A model generated the notes under the pieces. It was not told where the DNA came from, did no database searches, and saw nothing but the letters and a program-made list of their open reading frames with translations. Below, piece after piece: positions 31,005 to 40,309 of a stretch of 52,811 nt of DNA. Both the position numbers and the translations under genes were made by a program. This DNA is from Streptomyces sudanensis (GTDB taxonomy: Bacteria > Actinomycetota > Actinomycetes > Streptomycetales > Streptomycetaceae). The stretch lies in contig NZ_CP095474.1 of assembly GCF_023614315.1 (NCBI RefSeq), forward strand, positions 3,561,722 through 3,614,532. The letters run 5' to 3'. Positions within the stretch are counted from its first letter, which is position 1, and each line of letters opens with the position of its first letter.

Positions 31005-31636
31005 TCGTTGAGGACGACGCCCTGCTGCGGGCCGGGCTCGAACTGCTGCTGGCGACCGAGGGGATGACGGTCGTCAAGGCGGTGGACCGGGCCGACGGAC
31101 TGCCCGCGCTCGTGGAGTCCCTGACGCCCGACGTGGTGGTGCTCGACGTGCGGCTGCCCCCGACCTACCGCGACGAGGGCCTGCGGGCCGCCGCCGAACT
31201 CCGCCGCGAACGCCCCGGGTTCCCGGTGCTGGTGCTGTCCGCGCACGTGGAGGACAACTACGCGACGGAACTCCTCGGCGACGACGCGAGCGGGATCGGC
31301 TACCTGCTGAAGGACCGGGTGGGCCACGTCGCCGAGTTCATGTCGGCACTGCACCGCGTCCACTCGGGCGGCACCGTCATGGACCCCGAGGTGATATCCC
31401 AGCTCCTCGGCCGGCGCCGCACCCACGACCCGCTCGACCAGCTCACCCCGCGCGAGCGCGAGGTCCTCGGCCTGATGGCGGAGGGCCACGACAACGGGCG
31501 GATCTGCGAACTGCTGGGCCTGTCGGCACCGGCGGTGAGCAAGCACATCAAGAACATCTTCACCAAGCTGGGTCTCCCCGCCTCGGGGACCGGCCACCGC
31601 CGGGTCCTGGCGGTCCTGGCCTTCCTCAACCGGTAG
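30992..31636 (+). CDS. Response regulator, NarL/FixJ family
   Basis: 214 residues. Receiver domain with acidic pocket (VEDD, 7-9) and phosphoacceptor D52 in VVVLDVRLPP; switch residues in VLVLSAH; K in YLLKDRV. The C-terminal LuxR-type helix-turn-helix (about 147-195) reads LTPREREVLGLMAEG ... SAPAVSKHIKNIFTKLGL. The start ATG lies 13 nt inside the end of the kinase gene, so kinase and regulator are coupled. It converges on the SARP gene with only 25 nt between stops. Confidence 0.96.
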   Translation: MRVLIVEDDALLRAGLELLLATEGMTVVKAVDRADGLPALVESLTPDVVVLDVRLPPTYRDEGLRAAAELRRERPGFPVLVLSAHVEDNYATELLGDDASGIGYLLKDRVGHVAEFMSALHRVHSGGTVMDPEVISQLLGRRRTHDPLDQLTPREREVLGLMAEGHDNGRICELLGLSAPAVSKHIKNIFTKLGLPASGTGHRRVLAVLAFLNR

Positions 31637-31661
31637 GCGGGCCGGGCCGGCGGCCGGGGCC

Positions 31662-34600
31662 TCAGACCGCGGCCACCAGCGCGCGCACCGCCTCCTCCCG
31701 GGACAGGCGCTCGCCCTCCGCGCGCACCCGGCGGAACTCCTCCGCGCCCAGCCGCGCGGTCAGCTCCCCGTCCAGGGCCCGCACCTCGGGGCTCCCCAGG
31801 TCCGCCAGGCCCCGCAGCGCCGTCGCCGTGCCGAGCAGCCGCGCCGCCCGCTCCGGTCCGCCCTCGTGCAGGGTGACCACCGCCAGCAGCTCGGCGACGG
31901 TGGCCAGCACCCACATGTCGTTGAGCGGCAGCGCCAGCCGCAGCGCCCCGGCCGCCGCCGACCGGGCCGCGGCGACGTCCCCCGCGTCCTGCGACAGCTC
32001 CAGCGCCGCGGTGCGCCGCAGCACCTCGATGTGCAGGTACTCCTTGTCGATGAGCGTGTCGTCGAGCAGCCGCCGCGCCCGTTCGAGCCGGGCGGAGGCG
32101 ATGGACGGCTGCCCGCGCCGGGTGGCCAGCTCGGCCAGGCCGGCGGCCACGAGCACCTCGTACTCGGGCATGGTGCGCCGCGGACCGCGCAGCACGCTGC
32201 GGAAGCTCACCTCCGCCGCGTTGTACTCCCCGGAGCGCAGCTGCTCGAAGCCGAGCCGCACCCGGATCTGCGCGATGTCGTCGGCCGAGCCGACCGCCTC
32301 GATCGCGGCCTGCGCCTCGTGCAGCAGCGCCAGCGTCCCTCCGGTGTCCCCACGCAGCGAGGCGAACCGGGACAGCATGGAGGTGAGTTGGCCCGTGGAC
32401 CACTGGTCGCCCAGCTCGCGGAACGACTCCAGCGCGGCCCGCAGGTGCCGTTCGCCCGCGCCGACGTCGCCCGCGGTCTCCGCCGCGAAACCGAGCGCGG
32501 CACGGCCCGAGGCCCGCGCCCAGGCGTCCGGGTGGGCGCAGGCCCGCCGGGCGCTGCGCTCCATCTCCTCGTGCTCGCCCGCGAGCTGCCAGCACTTGGG
32601 CTCCAGCAGGGCCAGCAGCGGGTGCTCGCCCATGGCGTCGCAGTCGCGGGCCCGCCGGGCCGCCTCGGCGACGCCCTGGTCGCGGCCGGCGCCGTCCGGG
32701 TCGCGGCCGGCGGGCGCGGGCAGCAGCAGCCGCAGCGCGGTGAACAGCGCCGCGGCCTTCTCCGGTACGCGCGCGCCGAACCGCATCAGCTCGGCGCACC
32801 GGCTGTTGGCCTCGGTGTACCGGCCCCGCATGACCCAGTACCAGCTCAGCGCCAGCCCCAGCCGGACCGCGGTGTCGACGTCCCCGCCGTCCACGGCCCG
32901 GCGCAGGGCCAGCAGCACGTTGTCGTGGTCGGCGTCGAGCCGGGCGATCCAGCGCGGCTGGCCCGCGCCGCGCAACTGCCCGGCGGCGTGCTCCGCGAGT
33001 TCGAGGAAGTGCCGGGTGCAGGCGGCCTCCGCCGACTCGCGCTCACCGGCCTCCGCGAGGCGCTCCGCGCAGTACGCCCGGGTGGTCTCGTGCATGCGGT
33101 AGCGCATCTCGCCGCCCTCGGTCTCCCACAGGTGCAGCAGGGACCTGTCGACCAGCGAGGACAGGACGTACGGCACGTCCTCCTCGGTCAGGCCCTCGCC
33201 CGCGCCGACGCCGACGGCGACGGCCGCGTCCTGGGTCACGCCGTTCCCCGCCGCGGAGAGCCGCCGGGCCAGGGCGCGCTCGGGTTCGGTCAGCAGCGCC
33301 CAGCTCCAGTCCATCGTGGCGCGCAGGGTGCGGTGCCGGGCGGCGGTGGTGCGGTTGCCGGCCGCCAGCAGCCGGAAGCGGTCGTCGAGGCGCTCGGTGA
33401 TCTGCCGGAGGGACATCGAACGCAGCCGGGCGGCGGCGAGTTCGATCGCGAGCGGCAGCCCGTCGAGCTTGCGGCAGATCTCCACCACCTGCGCCGCGTT
33501 GGCCGGGGTGAGGGCGAAGCCGGGGCTCACCAGCGCGGCCCGGTCGCAGAAGAGCTGCACGGCGGTGGAGTGCTCGGCCTCGGCCTCCGAGGACGGCAGG
33601 TGCAGCGGGCCGACCCGGCACATCGCCTCACCGGTGATCATCAGCGGTTCGCGGCTGGTGGCGAGGAGCAGCAGCCTCGGGCAGGCGGCCAGCAACTCGG
33701 CGGCGAACCGGGAGACCTCCGTGATCAGGTGCTCGCAGTTGTCGAGGACCAGCAGGACGCGCCGGGCCGACAGGAAGGCGGTGAGCCGGTCGAACCGGCT
33801 GCGCCCGGAGTGGGACTGCTCCAGCAGGGGGGTGCCGGGGAGCCCGAGCGCCCGCGCGACCGCGTCGGGCAGGTCGTCGCCGGGGCGGAGCCCGGCGAGT
33901 TCGACCAGGCGCACCAGATCGGCGGTGTCCGAGTCGGCGCGGGAGGCGAACTCGGTGGCGAGCCGGGTCTTGCCGACCCCGCCCGGCCCGTACAGCGTGA
34001 CCAGCCGGGAACCCCGCAGCGAGGTCGCCACCCGCTGCAACTCGCCGGCCCGGCCGACGAAGCGGGTGATGGGGCTGGGCAGGCCCGGCTTCCCGGCCGG
34101 CGCGGGCGTACCGGGCGACGACGCGGGCGCACCGGGCGACGGGGCGGGCGCCGCGGCCGGAGCACCGGGCCTGGCGCTCCGGGGCCGCGCACCGGCGGAC
34201 CCGCCGGGCGCGTCGGCCGCACCCCGCCGGGCGCCGTCGGTCAGCGCCTCGGCGTGGAGGCGCCGCAGCTCGGCCGACGGCACGGCGCCCAGCTCGTCGG
34301 CGAGCGCGGCACGCAGCCGCTCGTACGCGGCGAGCGCCTCCGCCGGGCTGCCCGAGAGCTGGAGGGCGCGCATGAGGAGCCCGGTGGCGCGCTCCCGCAG
34401 GGGGTGCGCGGTGGTCAGGTCGTACAGCTCGGACAGGAGCTCCGGCGCGCGGCCCGGTTGCAGCCGGACCTCGATGTGGTCCTCGACGGCGGCGAGCCGC
34501 AGCTCCTCCAGCCGGGCGGCGGCGCGCCCGGCGAACCCGACGTCGGCGAACTCGGGCAGGACCGGCCCGCGCCAGAGCGACAGGGCCTCCCGGAGCACCG

Positions 34601-35012
34601 ACGCGGCCTGCTCGGGGGTGCCCGCGCGCAGCAGCCGGCGGCCTTCCGCCGCGAGCCGTTCGAAGCGGTGCACGTCCACGTCCGAGGGGCCGACGGCCAG
34701 CGTGTAGCCGCCGGGCCCCGAGACCACGCCCACGTCGTCGTGGCCGGCCTGGTGCAGCGCGCGACGGGCCCGCGAGACCAGCCGGTGCAGTGCGTTGATC
34801 CCGCCGGCGGCCGGCGGCTCGTCCTCCCACAGGTCGGCGATGAGGGTGCCGGTGGGGACGAGCTCGGCCGGGGTGAGCGCGAGCCGGGCCAGGAGGAGGC
34901 CGACACGGCGACCGCCCGGCGGTATCGGCCGCCCGTCGCCGTCACGCAGTTCGAGTGGACCCAGAAGCAGTAAACGCACGCTCGCCACTCTCCCGGCACA
35001 CCTCTCGCTCAT
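31662..35012 (-). CDS. Large SARP/AfsR-type transcriptional activator (wHTH-BTAD-NB-ARC-TPR-like)
   Basis: 1116 residues. Order: OmpR-type winged helix (about 12-100), bacterial transcriptional activation domain (about 105-250), an Ala/Gly/Pro linker (about 255-305), a STAND ATPase with Walker A GPGGVGKTR (K348) and Walker B VLLVLDNCEH, then a long helical region with TPR-like character. Regulators of this type activate antibiotic clusters in Streptomyces. Codon 14 is TTA (34971-34973), so translation should depend on the bldA tRNA. The ATG at 35012 is used; an internal GTG (codon 9) preceded by GGGAGA is an alternative, and both keep the TTA. It is 15 nt downstream of the ArsR-like gene in the same operon, and most likely activates the NRPS operon. 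Confidence 0.93.
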   Translation of the reverse strand: MSERCAGRVASVRLLLLGPLELRDGDGRPIPPGGRRVGLLLARLALTPAELVPTGTLIADLWEDEPPAAGGINALHRLVSRARRALHQAGHDDVGVVSGPGGYTLAVGPSDVDVHRFERLAAEGRRLLRAGTPEQAASVLREALSLWRGPVLPEFADVGFAGRAAARLEELRLAAVEDHIEVRLQPGRAPELLSELYDLTTAHPLRERATGLLMRALQLSGSPAEALAAYERLRAALADELGAVPSAELRRLHAEALTDGARRGAADAPGGSAGARPRSARPGAPAAAPAPSPGAPASSPGTPAPAGKPGLPSPITRFVGRAGELQRVATSLRGSRLVTLYGPGGVGKTRLATEFASRADSDTADLVRLVELAGLRPGDDLPDAVARALGLPGTPLLEQSHSGRSRFDRLTAFLSARRVLLVLDNCEHLITEVSRFAAELLAACPRLLLLATSREPLMITGEAMCRVGPLHLPSSEAEAEHSTAVQLFCDRAALVSPGFALTPANAAQVVEICRKLDGLPLAIELAAARLRSMSLRQITERLDDRFRLLAAGNRTTAARHRTLRATMDWSWALLTEPERALARRLSAAGNGVTQDAAVAVGVGAGEGLTEEDVPYVLSSLVDRSLLHLWETEGGEMRYRMHETTRAYCAERLAEAGERESAEAACTRHFLELAEHAAGQLRGAGQPRWIARLDADHDNVLLALRRAVDGGDVDTAVRLGLALSWYWVMRGRYTEANSRCAELMRFGARVPEKAAALFTALRLLLPAPAGRDPDGAGRDQGVAEAARRARDCDAMGEHPLLALLEPKCWQLAGEHEEMERSARRACAHPDAWARASGRAALGFAAETAGDVGAGERHLRAALESFRELGDQWSTGQLTSMLSRFASLRGDTGGTLALLHEAQAAIEAVGSADDIAQIRVRLGFEQLRSGEYNAAEVSFRSVLRGPRRTMPEYEVLVAAGLAELATRRGQPSIASARLERARRLLDDTLIDKEYLHIEVLRRTAALELSQDAGDVAAARSAAAGALRLALPLNDMWVLATVAELLAVVTLHEGGPERAARLLGTATALRGLADLGSPEVRALDGELTARLGAEEFRRVRAEGERLSREEAVRALVAAV

Positions 35013-35027
35013 TCGCGGGTCATCATG

Positions 35028-35996
35028 TCATGCGACCAGCTCCCTGGCCCCGCCGCCCACGTCGCACCGCTCGTCGCACTCGCGGCACCACGTGCGCGCC
35101 GGCTCCGTCGGCGAGTTCAGCATCAGGGCTCCCAGCGGGGTCACCTCGTGGCGCACCCGGCTGCCGTCCCTGGTCGTGGAGACCAGCCCCGAACTGCGCA
35201 GCACCGAGGCGTGCTCGCTGGCCGTGGTCACCGAGATGCGCAGCGCCGCGCTGAGCTCACTGGTCGACTGCGGCTGGGCGAGACGTTCCAGCACCGCCGC
35301 CCGGGTCCGCCCGAGCAGCTGCGGCAGCGGCCTGGTGGGCCGCTGCGCGTCCTTCACCAGCGCGGTGGTGGCCAGGCCGTGCGAACACACCGGGAACACC
35401 ATGACGTTCACCGGCCGGGCCGCACGGTCCTGCCGGGTGTGCAACTGCGGGGCACCGCTGAGGAACACCGACGGCACCAGCTCCAGACCCTGCCCGTCGA
35501 GGAAGACCTCGCGGTCCGGGCCCTCGTCGACCGTCAGCCTGCCGGCCTCCCACTTGGCCCTGCACTGCAGCCGTTCGAGCGTCTCCGCGAGCCCCAGCCG
35601 GGCGACCATGTTCGAGTAGCGGTGGCGGGTCTCGTCGAGCATTTCCCGGATGCTCGTCTCGTACGGGGTGATGCACGCCTTGCGGAACTCGGCCAGCACG
35701 GCCAGCGCTCTTCGGGTCTCCTCCGACACCGCCGCGCCCCGGTCCGGGGCGCGGCGCGACAGCAGTAACGGCATCAGATCGTCGCCGAGGTGCAGCGCGT
35801 GCTGCAGGGCCGGGTGGCGCGACGGCCGCGCCGCCACCCAGGCACGTGCGTGCGCCACCCACCTGCCCACGCCCCTGCTCTGGCGCGCGGAGCGCTCCAG
35901 GTGGCCGAGGGCGTACAGCGCCTCCGCCTCGGGACAGGCCATGGGCGACATATGGGCTTTGGCGATGTCCTCGTGAGTGAAGTGCACGGTCAGCAC
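35028..35996 (-). CDS. ArsR-like winged-helix regulator with long N-terminal domain and Cys-rich tail
   Basis: 322 residues. The DNA-binding domain is near the C terminus (about 225-290: LGRTRAAVLERLAQPQSTSELSAAL, then TTASEHASVLRSSGLVSTTRDGSRVRHEVTPLG). The N-terminal about 200 residues resemble the helical domain seen in Streptomyces ArsR-type regulators, with no catalytic motif. The tail has a C304-x2-C307-x3-C311 cluster that could bind metal or sense redox. The GTG at 35996 has AGGAGG 6 nt upstream; an out-of-frame ATG overlaps at 36000. A TTA codon occurs in DLMPLLLSRR (35766-35768), so the gene should be bldA-dependent like its neighbour. It lies between the DrrB-like gene and the SARP gene. 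Confidence 0.85.
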   Translation of the reverse strand: MLTVHFTHEDIAKAHMSPMACPEAEALYALGHLERSARQSRGVGRWVAHARAWVAARPSRHPALQHALHLGDDLMPLLLSRRAPDRGAAVSEETRRALAVLAEFRKACITPYETSIREMLDETRHRYSNMVARLGLAETLERLQCRAKWEAGRLTVDEGPDREVFLDGQGLELVPSVFLSGAPQLHTRQDRAARPVNVMVFPVCSHGLATTALVKDAQRPTRPLPQLLGRTRAAVLERLAQPQSTSELSAALRISVTTASEHASVLRSSGLVSTTRDGSRVRHEVTPLGALMLNSPTEPARTWCRECDERCDVGGGARELVA

Positions 35997-36048
35997 GCAT
36001 GTCCTCCTGCTCTGAGTCCGACGACCAATATGCCAACCGGGAGTGAAC

Positions 36049-36848
36049 TCACCTGGTCCGACGGGCGTACGTGCGTACGGCCAACGGGAACAGTACGGCG
36101 AACAGGACAGCCATCCAGATCAAACTGGCCACCAGCGGACCCGACACGTCCCCGCCGAGGAGCAGGGCCCGGGTGGCGTCCACGAAGTGGCTGACCGGGT
36201 TGACGCCCACCCACCACTGAAGCCAGCCGGGCATCGTCTCGGGCGAGGCGAAGATGTTGCTGCCGAACGTCAGCGGGAGCACCAGGGCCATGGTGATGCC
36301 CGGAACCGCCTGCGGGCTCTGCGCGGCCATGCCGATCAGCACCGACAGCCAGCACATGGTGAGGCCGACGCCGATCGCCAGCAGCATCGCGAGCAGCACC
36401 TCGATCGGGCCCGTCTTCACCCGGAAGCCCATCGCGAAGGCCAGGCCGAGCAGGACGACCAGCGCCAGGGCGTAGCGCACCACGTCGCCGAGGACGGCGC
36501 CGACCAGCGGCGCGGAGCGCGCGATGGGCAGGCTGCGGAAGCGGTCGAACACGCCCTTGACGACGTCGGTGTTCAGGGCGAGCCCGGTGCCGGCGCTGGC
36601 GTAGAGGATGATCTGGATCATCAGTCCGGGCACCAGCGGCTGGAGGTACGCCTGCCAGTCGCCCGCGATCTCGCCGCCGAACAGCAGCGCGAACACCACG
36701 AGGAAGAGCACCGGCTGGATGATCGTGTCCACCAGGGTGGCGGGGGAGCGCAGGATGTAGCGGATGTTCCGGGCCGCCAGGGTGAGGCCGTGCCCGAGGC
36801 CGCGCATCGGCCCCACGCGCTCGATGGCTGCCGACTTGACGACGGCAC

Positions 36849-36852
<4 letters not shown>
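36049..36852 (-). CDS. ABC-2 type permease, DrrB-like
   Basis: 267 residues starting MSAVVKSAAIERV. Six predicted membrane segments and the family motif NPVSHFVDATRALLLGG near the C terminus, as in DrrB/ABC-2 exporters (daunorubicin resistance family). The start overlaps the ATPase stop by 4 nt (ATGA). It probably exports the cluster's peptide as part of self-resistance; that substrate is inferred from position only. Confidence 0.95.
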
Positions 36853-37835
<983 letters not shown>

Positions 37836-37876
37836 GGGGCCTCCTTGGGTCCGGGAAGGATCCTCCGGGAGGGCTC

Positions 37877-37914
37877 TGACAACGGGCCCACAACCCACTG
37901 ACAGCGGTGTGACA
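37877..37914 (-). promoter_or_regulatory. Four TGTCA-type elements at exact 11-bp spacing (SARP or PHO-box-like operator)
   Basis: Read on the minus strand: TGTCA at 37914-37910, TGTCA at 37903-37899, degenerate TGTGG at 37892-37888 and TGTCA at 37881-37877. The 11-bp period equals one helical turn, the layout bound by SARP/AfsR activators and by PhoP. The last element ends about 40 bp before the DrrA-like start, so the array should overlap the promoter of the exporter-regulator operon. Confidence 0.5.
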
Positions 37915-38454
37915 ACGCCGGGGGAGGGGCTTCGCGGGGGCCGGCGCGGCCGCCGGTCCCGTGCCCGGACGGGCCGGTTCCGGGCCCTGGTGGGCGCCGT
38001 CCGCGGGTACGGGTCGGGGCGGCGCACCGCTCCGGTACCCACGACGGTCCGGGGACATGCCCCACGCGGGCCCCCGGCCCCCGCCGGGCACCCGGCTCCG
38101 CTCCCGCACCGCCCGGTACGGCGGCCCGGACCCGCGCACGGCCGCCGTCCCGCGAAGGCCGCCCCGACTCGGGACCGGCCACCGCGCCCCGCCCCACCGC
38201 CCGGGACGGGCCCGTCACCCGAGGGGTGGGCGTCGCACGGGGACGAGTGCCGTACGGGGGAGGAGTGCCGTACGGGGAACGGGTGCCCTACGAGGAACGG
38301 GTCCGTCCCCGAAAGGCCGGTCCGTCCCCGAAGTCGGGTCCGTCACCGAAGGGCGTGTCCGTCCCTGCAAAAAGAATGTCCGAAAAGGTACTTCACCCAG
38401 GCGTCCATGTGTTCGAGATGCCGTAATGGCATACCCGCCGCCCCCGCGGGACGG
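37915..38454. other. Non-coding gap between the exporter operon and the alpha/beta hydrolase
   Basis: About 540 bp with no convincing gene. Besides the 18-19-bp tandem repeat at 38247-38368 it contains only irregular GC-rich sequence. A 66-codon frame across the repeat (VPYGGGVPYGERVPYEE...) is created by the repeat itself and lacks a ribosome site. Confidence 0.5.
38247..38368. repeat. Degenerate 18-19-bp tandem repeat, six to seven units
   Basis: Three 18-bp units of the form GTGCC(G/C)TACG(G/A)GG-- (38247-38264, 38265-38282, 38283-38300), then units of the form GTCCGTCCCCGAA--- (38301-38319, 38320-38337, 38338-38356) and a partial copy. The two halves look like variants of one ancestral unit. 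Confidence 0.7.
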
Positions 38455-39516
38455 TCAGGGGGTGCCGCCGCCCCGGCCGATTCCCTCCAGGAACCGCCGC
38501 TGGCCGTCCAGGAATCCGTCCGCGAAGAGCGAGCGGGGGGAGAACAGCGCGGTGAGCACGGTCCTGGCGCCCGACCGCTCGACGGACGGCCTGAGCAGCG
38601 AGTGGGTCGCGTCCCGGTGGTGCTCGACCGTCAACGCGCCACCGGGGCCCAGCACTTCGCGGTAGACGCGTTCCGTGTCGGCGACGTCCACGTTGAGGTC
38701 GCGGCCCGCGAGGACCAGCAGCACCGGTGTGCCGCGCAGCGCGCGCAGGTCCCGCGTGGCGTCGGCGGTGTGGTTCCTGGAGACGAAGCTCCAGCGGTCG
38801 GCGGTCATGCCGTCCGTGTCGCCGCGCACGGCCTCGACGTACTCCTCGAAGGTCGCCCGGCGCTCCAGCAGCCGGCGGACGGCGTCGCTCCGGGCGATCG
38901 CGGCCCGGGTGCGGGCCGCCGACGCGCCGTCGGCGCGCAGCTCGGCGAGGAGGTTGTAGCGGCCCTGCCGCAGCCAGTTGATCGCGGGCGAGACGGCGAC
39001 GGCGAACCTCACCGGGGTCCTGGCCGCGATCTTCGGCAGGACCCAGCCCGCCTGGCTGGCACCCCACAGGCCGATGCGGTCGCCGTCGACGTCCGGGCGG
39101 GCGCGCGCCCAGGCGATGGCGGCGGCCGCCTCGTCGGCCCGGTCCTCCATGGACTGGTCGAGCCAGTCGCCCGGGGCGCCCGCGACACCGGGCTTGTCCC
39201 AGGACAGGGAGGCGTACCCGGCCCTGGCGTTCGCCTCCCACAGGGGCCGGTAGCCGCCGTCGTGGGTGGCGTCGACGGGGCCGTCGCCGTGGACGTACAC
39301 CACCAGCCCGTGGCGCTCGCGGCCGTTCCTGGGGGTGGTCAGCACGCCGTTGAGGGTGTGGCCGCCGTGGCGGATCACCACCCGCCGCTCGTCCATGTCG
39401 TAGGAGTGCTGCCACAGCACCACGCCGACGAGGCCGGCGGCCGCCGACAGGACCACGGCGAGCAGCCACGCCGCGACGCGGAGCCCGCGTCGCCGGGGCC
39501 GGATCTTCGGACACAT
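38455..39516 (-). CDS. Membrane-anchored alpha/beta hydrolase
   Basis: 353 residues. Basic N terminus followed by one hydrophobic helix (about 13-35), so it is probably a signal-anchored, extracytoplasmic enzyme. Alpha/beta hydrolase landmarks: oxyanion-region VYVHGDGP (73-80), nucleophile elbow G-A-S154-Q-A, acid D273 in LAGRDLN, and H305 in DATHSL. It resembles dienelactone-hydrolase/prolyl-oligopeptidase-like families. The substrate is unknown. The ATG at 39516 is chosen because it directly precedes the basic-hydrophobic anchor and follows GAGGTGG; upstream frame sequence covers the intergenic operator. Divergent from the GNAT/PaaX pair. Confidence 0.85.
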   Translation of the reverse strand: MCPKIRPRRRGLRVAAWLLAVVLSAAAGLVGVVLWQHSYDMDERRVVIRHGGHTLNGVLTTPRNGRERHGLVVYVHGDGPVDATHDGGYRPLWEANARAGYASLSWDKPGVAGAPGDWLDQSMEDRADEAAAAIAWARARPDVDGDRIGLWGASQAGWVLPKIAARTPVRFAVAVSPAINWLRQGRYNLLAELRADGASAARTRAAIARSDAVRRLLERRATFEEYVEAVRGDTDGMTADRWSFVSRNHTADATRDLRALRGTPVLLVLAGRDLNVDVADTERVYREVLGPGGALTVEHHRDATHSLLRPSVERSGARTVLTALFSPRSLFADGFLDGQRRFLEGIGRGGGTP

Positions 39517-39598
39517 GGGACGACCACCTCTGCTCGATCCTGCACGGGAACGCGAACCCTCACCGCGCGAACTGCCGTCGCGCGAACCGCCTCCACGC

Positions 39599-39640
39599 AA
39601 ACTATCATCGTGAAAACGATCGTAACCGATCTGATAGTTT
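39599..39640. promoter_or_regulatory. Inverted repeat AAACTATCA / TGATAGTTT in the divergent promoter region
   Basis: Perfect 9-bp arms (39599-39607 and 39632-39640) separated by 24 bp that contain nested CGATCG and CGATC motifs. It is AT-rich against a GC-rich background, 27 bp before the acetyltransferase start and 83 bp before the hydrolase start. Each arm contains GATAGT, which could serve as a -10 element for its own direction. A good candidate binding site for the PaaX-like regulator encoded two genes away. Confidence 0.6.
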
Positions 39641-39667
39641 CTGGTTCTCGAGAAGAAGGAGCACCGC

Positions 39668-40309
39668 ATGGAGCGGGACACAGCATCCGGAGCCGGGCCG
39701 GTGGTGGTCGGGCGAGGACTCCCGGCGGGGGCCGAGCGGCGGGCGGCCGAGCTGTACTGGGAGGCCTTCGGCCGCAAACTCGGCCCCGCGCTGAACCCGC
39801 CGGACAAGGCGGTGCCCTTCATCGCCGCCCACCTCAACGCCGACCGCGCGGTCTGCGCGCTCCTCGACGGCAGGCTCGTCGGCCTCGCCGGCTACCAGCT
39901 CGGCGGGCGGGCCCTCACCGGGGGATCGGCCCTCGACGTGCTGCGTACGTACGGGCACCTCGCGGGACTGCCCCGGCTCCTGCTCCTCGCCCTGTTCGAA
40001 CGCCACCCGACCCCGAGGCAGCTCGTCATGGACGGCATCGCCGTCGCCCCGGACATGCGGGGCCGCGGCATCGGAAGCCTGCTCGTCGAGGAAGTGGCCG
40101 CCGTCGCGGCGGAGCACGGCTGCCGGGAGGTCAGACTGGACGTGATCGACACCAATCCACGCGCCAGAGCCCTGTACGAACGGTGCGGCTTCACGGCCGT
40201 ACGGACCGAGCGCACGCCCTACTTCCGCGGGCTGCTGGGGTTCGGTGCAGTGACCACCATGCGCCGCCCCGTCGCGGCGAACGGGCCGGGAGGGCCGAGC
40301 GCACCGTGA
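39668..40309 (+). CDS. GNAT-family N-acetyltransferase
   Basis: 213 residues. Acetyl-CoA binding motif A is R131-G-R-G-I-G136 after DGIAVAPDM, and motif B is NPRARALYERCGF. GAAGGAG lies 6-7 nt before the ATG. The acceptor substrate is not predictable: it could be an antibiotic, amine, protein or the cluster peptide. Its stop overlaps the GTG start of the PaaX-like gene (GTGA), so the two are co-translated. Confidence 0.93.
   Translation: MERDTASGAGPVVVGRGLPAGAERRAAELYWEAFGRKLGPALNPPDKAVPFIAAHLNADRAVCALLDGRLVGLAGYQLGGRALTGGSALDVLRTYGHLAGLPRLLLLALFERHPTPRQLVMDGIAVAPDMRGRGIGSLLVEEVAAVAAEHGCREVRLDVIDTNPRARALYERCGFTAVRTERTPYFRGLLGFGAVTTMRRPVAANGPGGPSAP

Noticed and set aside
37836-38042. N-terminal extension of the DrrA-like ATPase
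   Set aside because: The ABC domain starts at MTLAIQAEGLVKRYG just after an AAGGAGG site; the extension also overlaps the 11-bp phased array.
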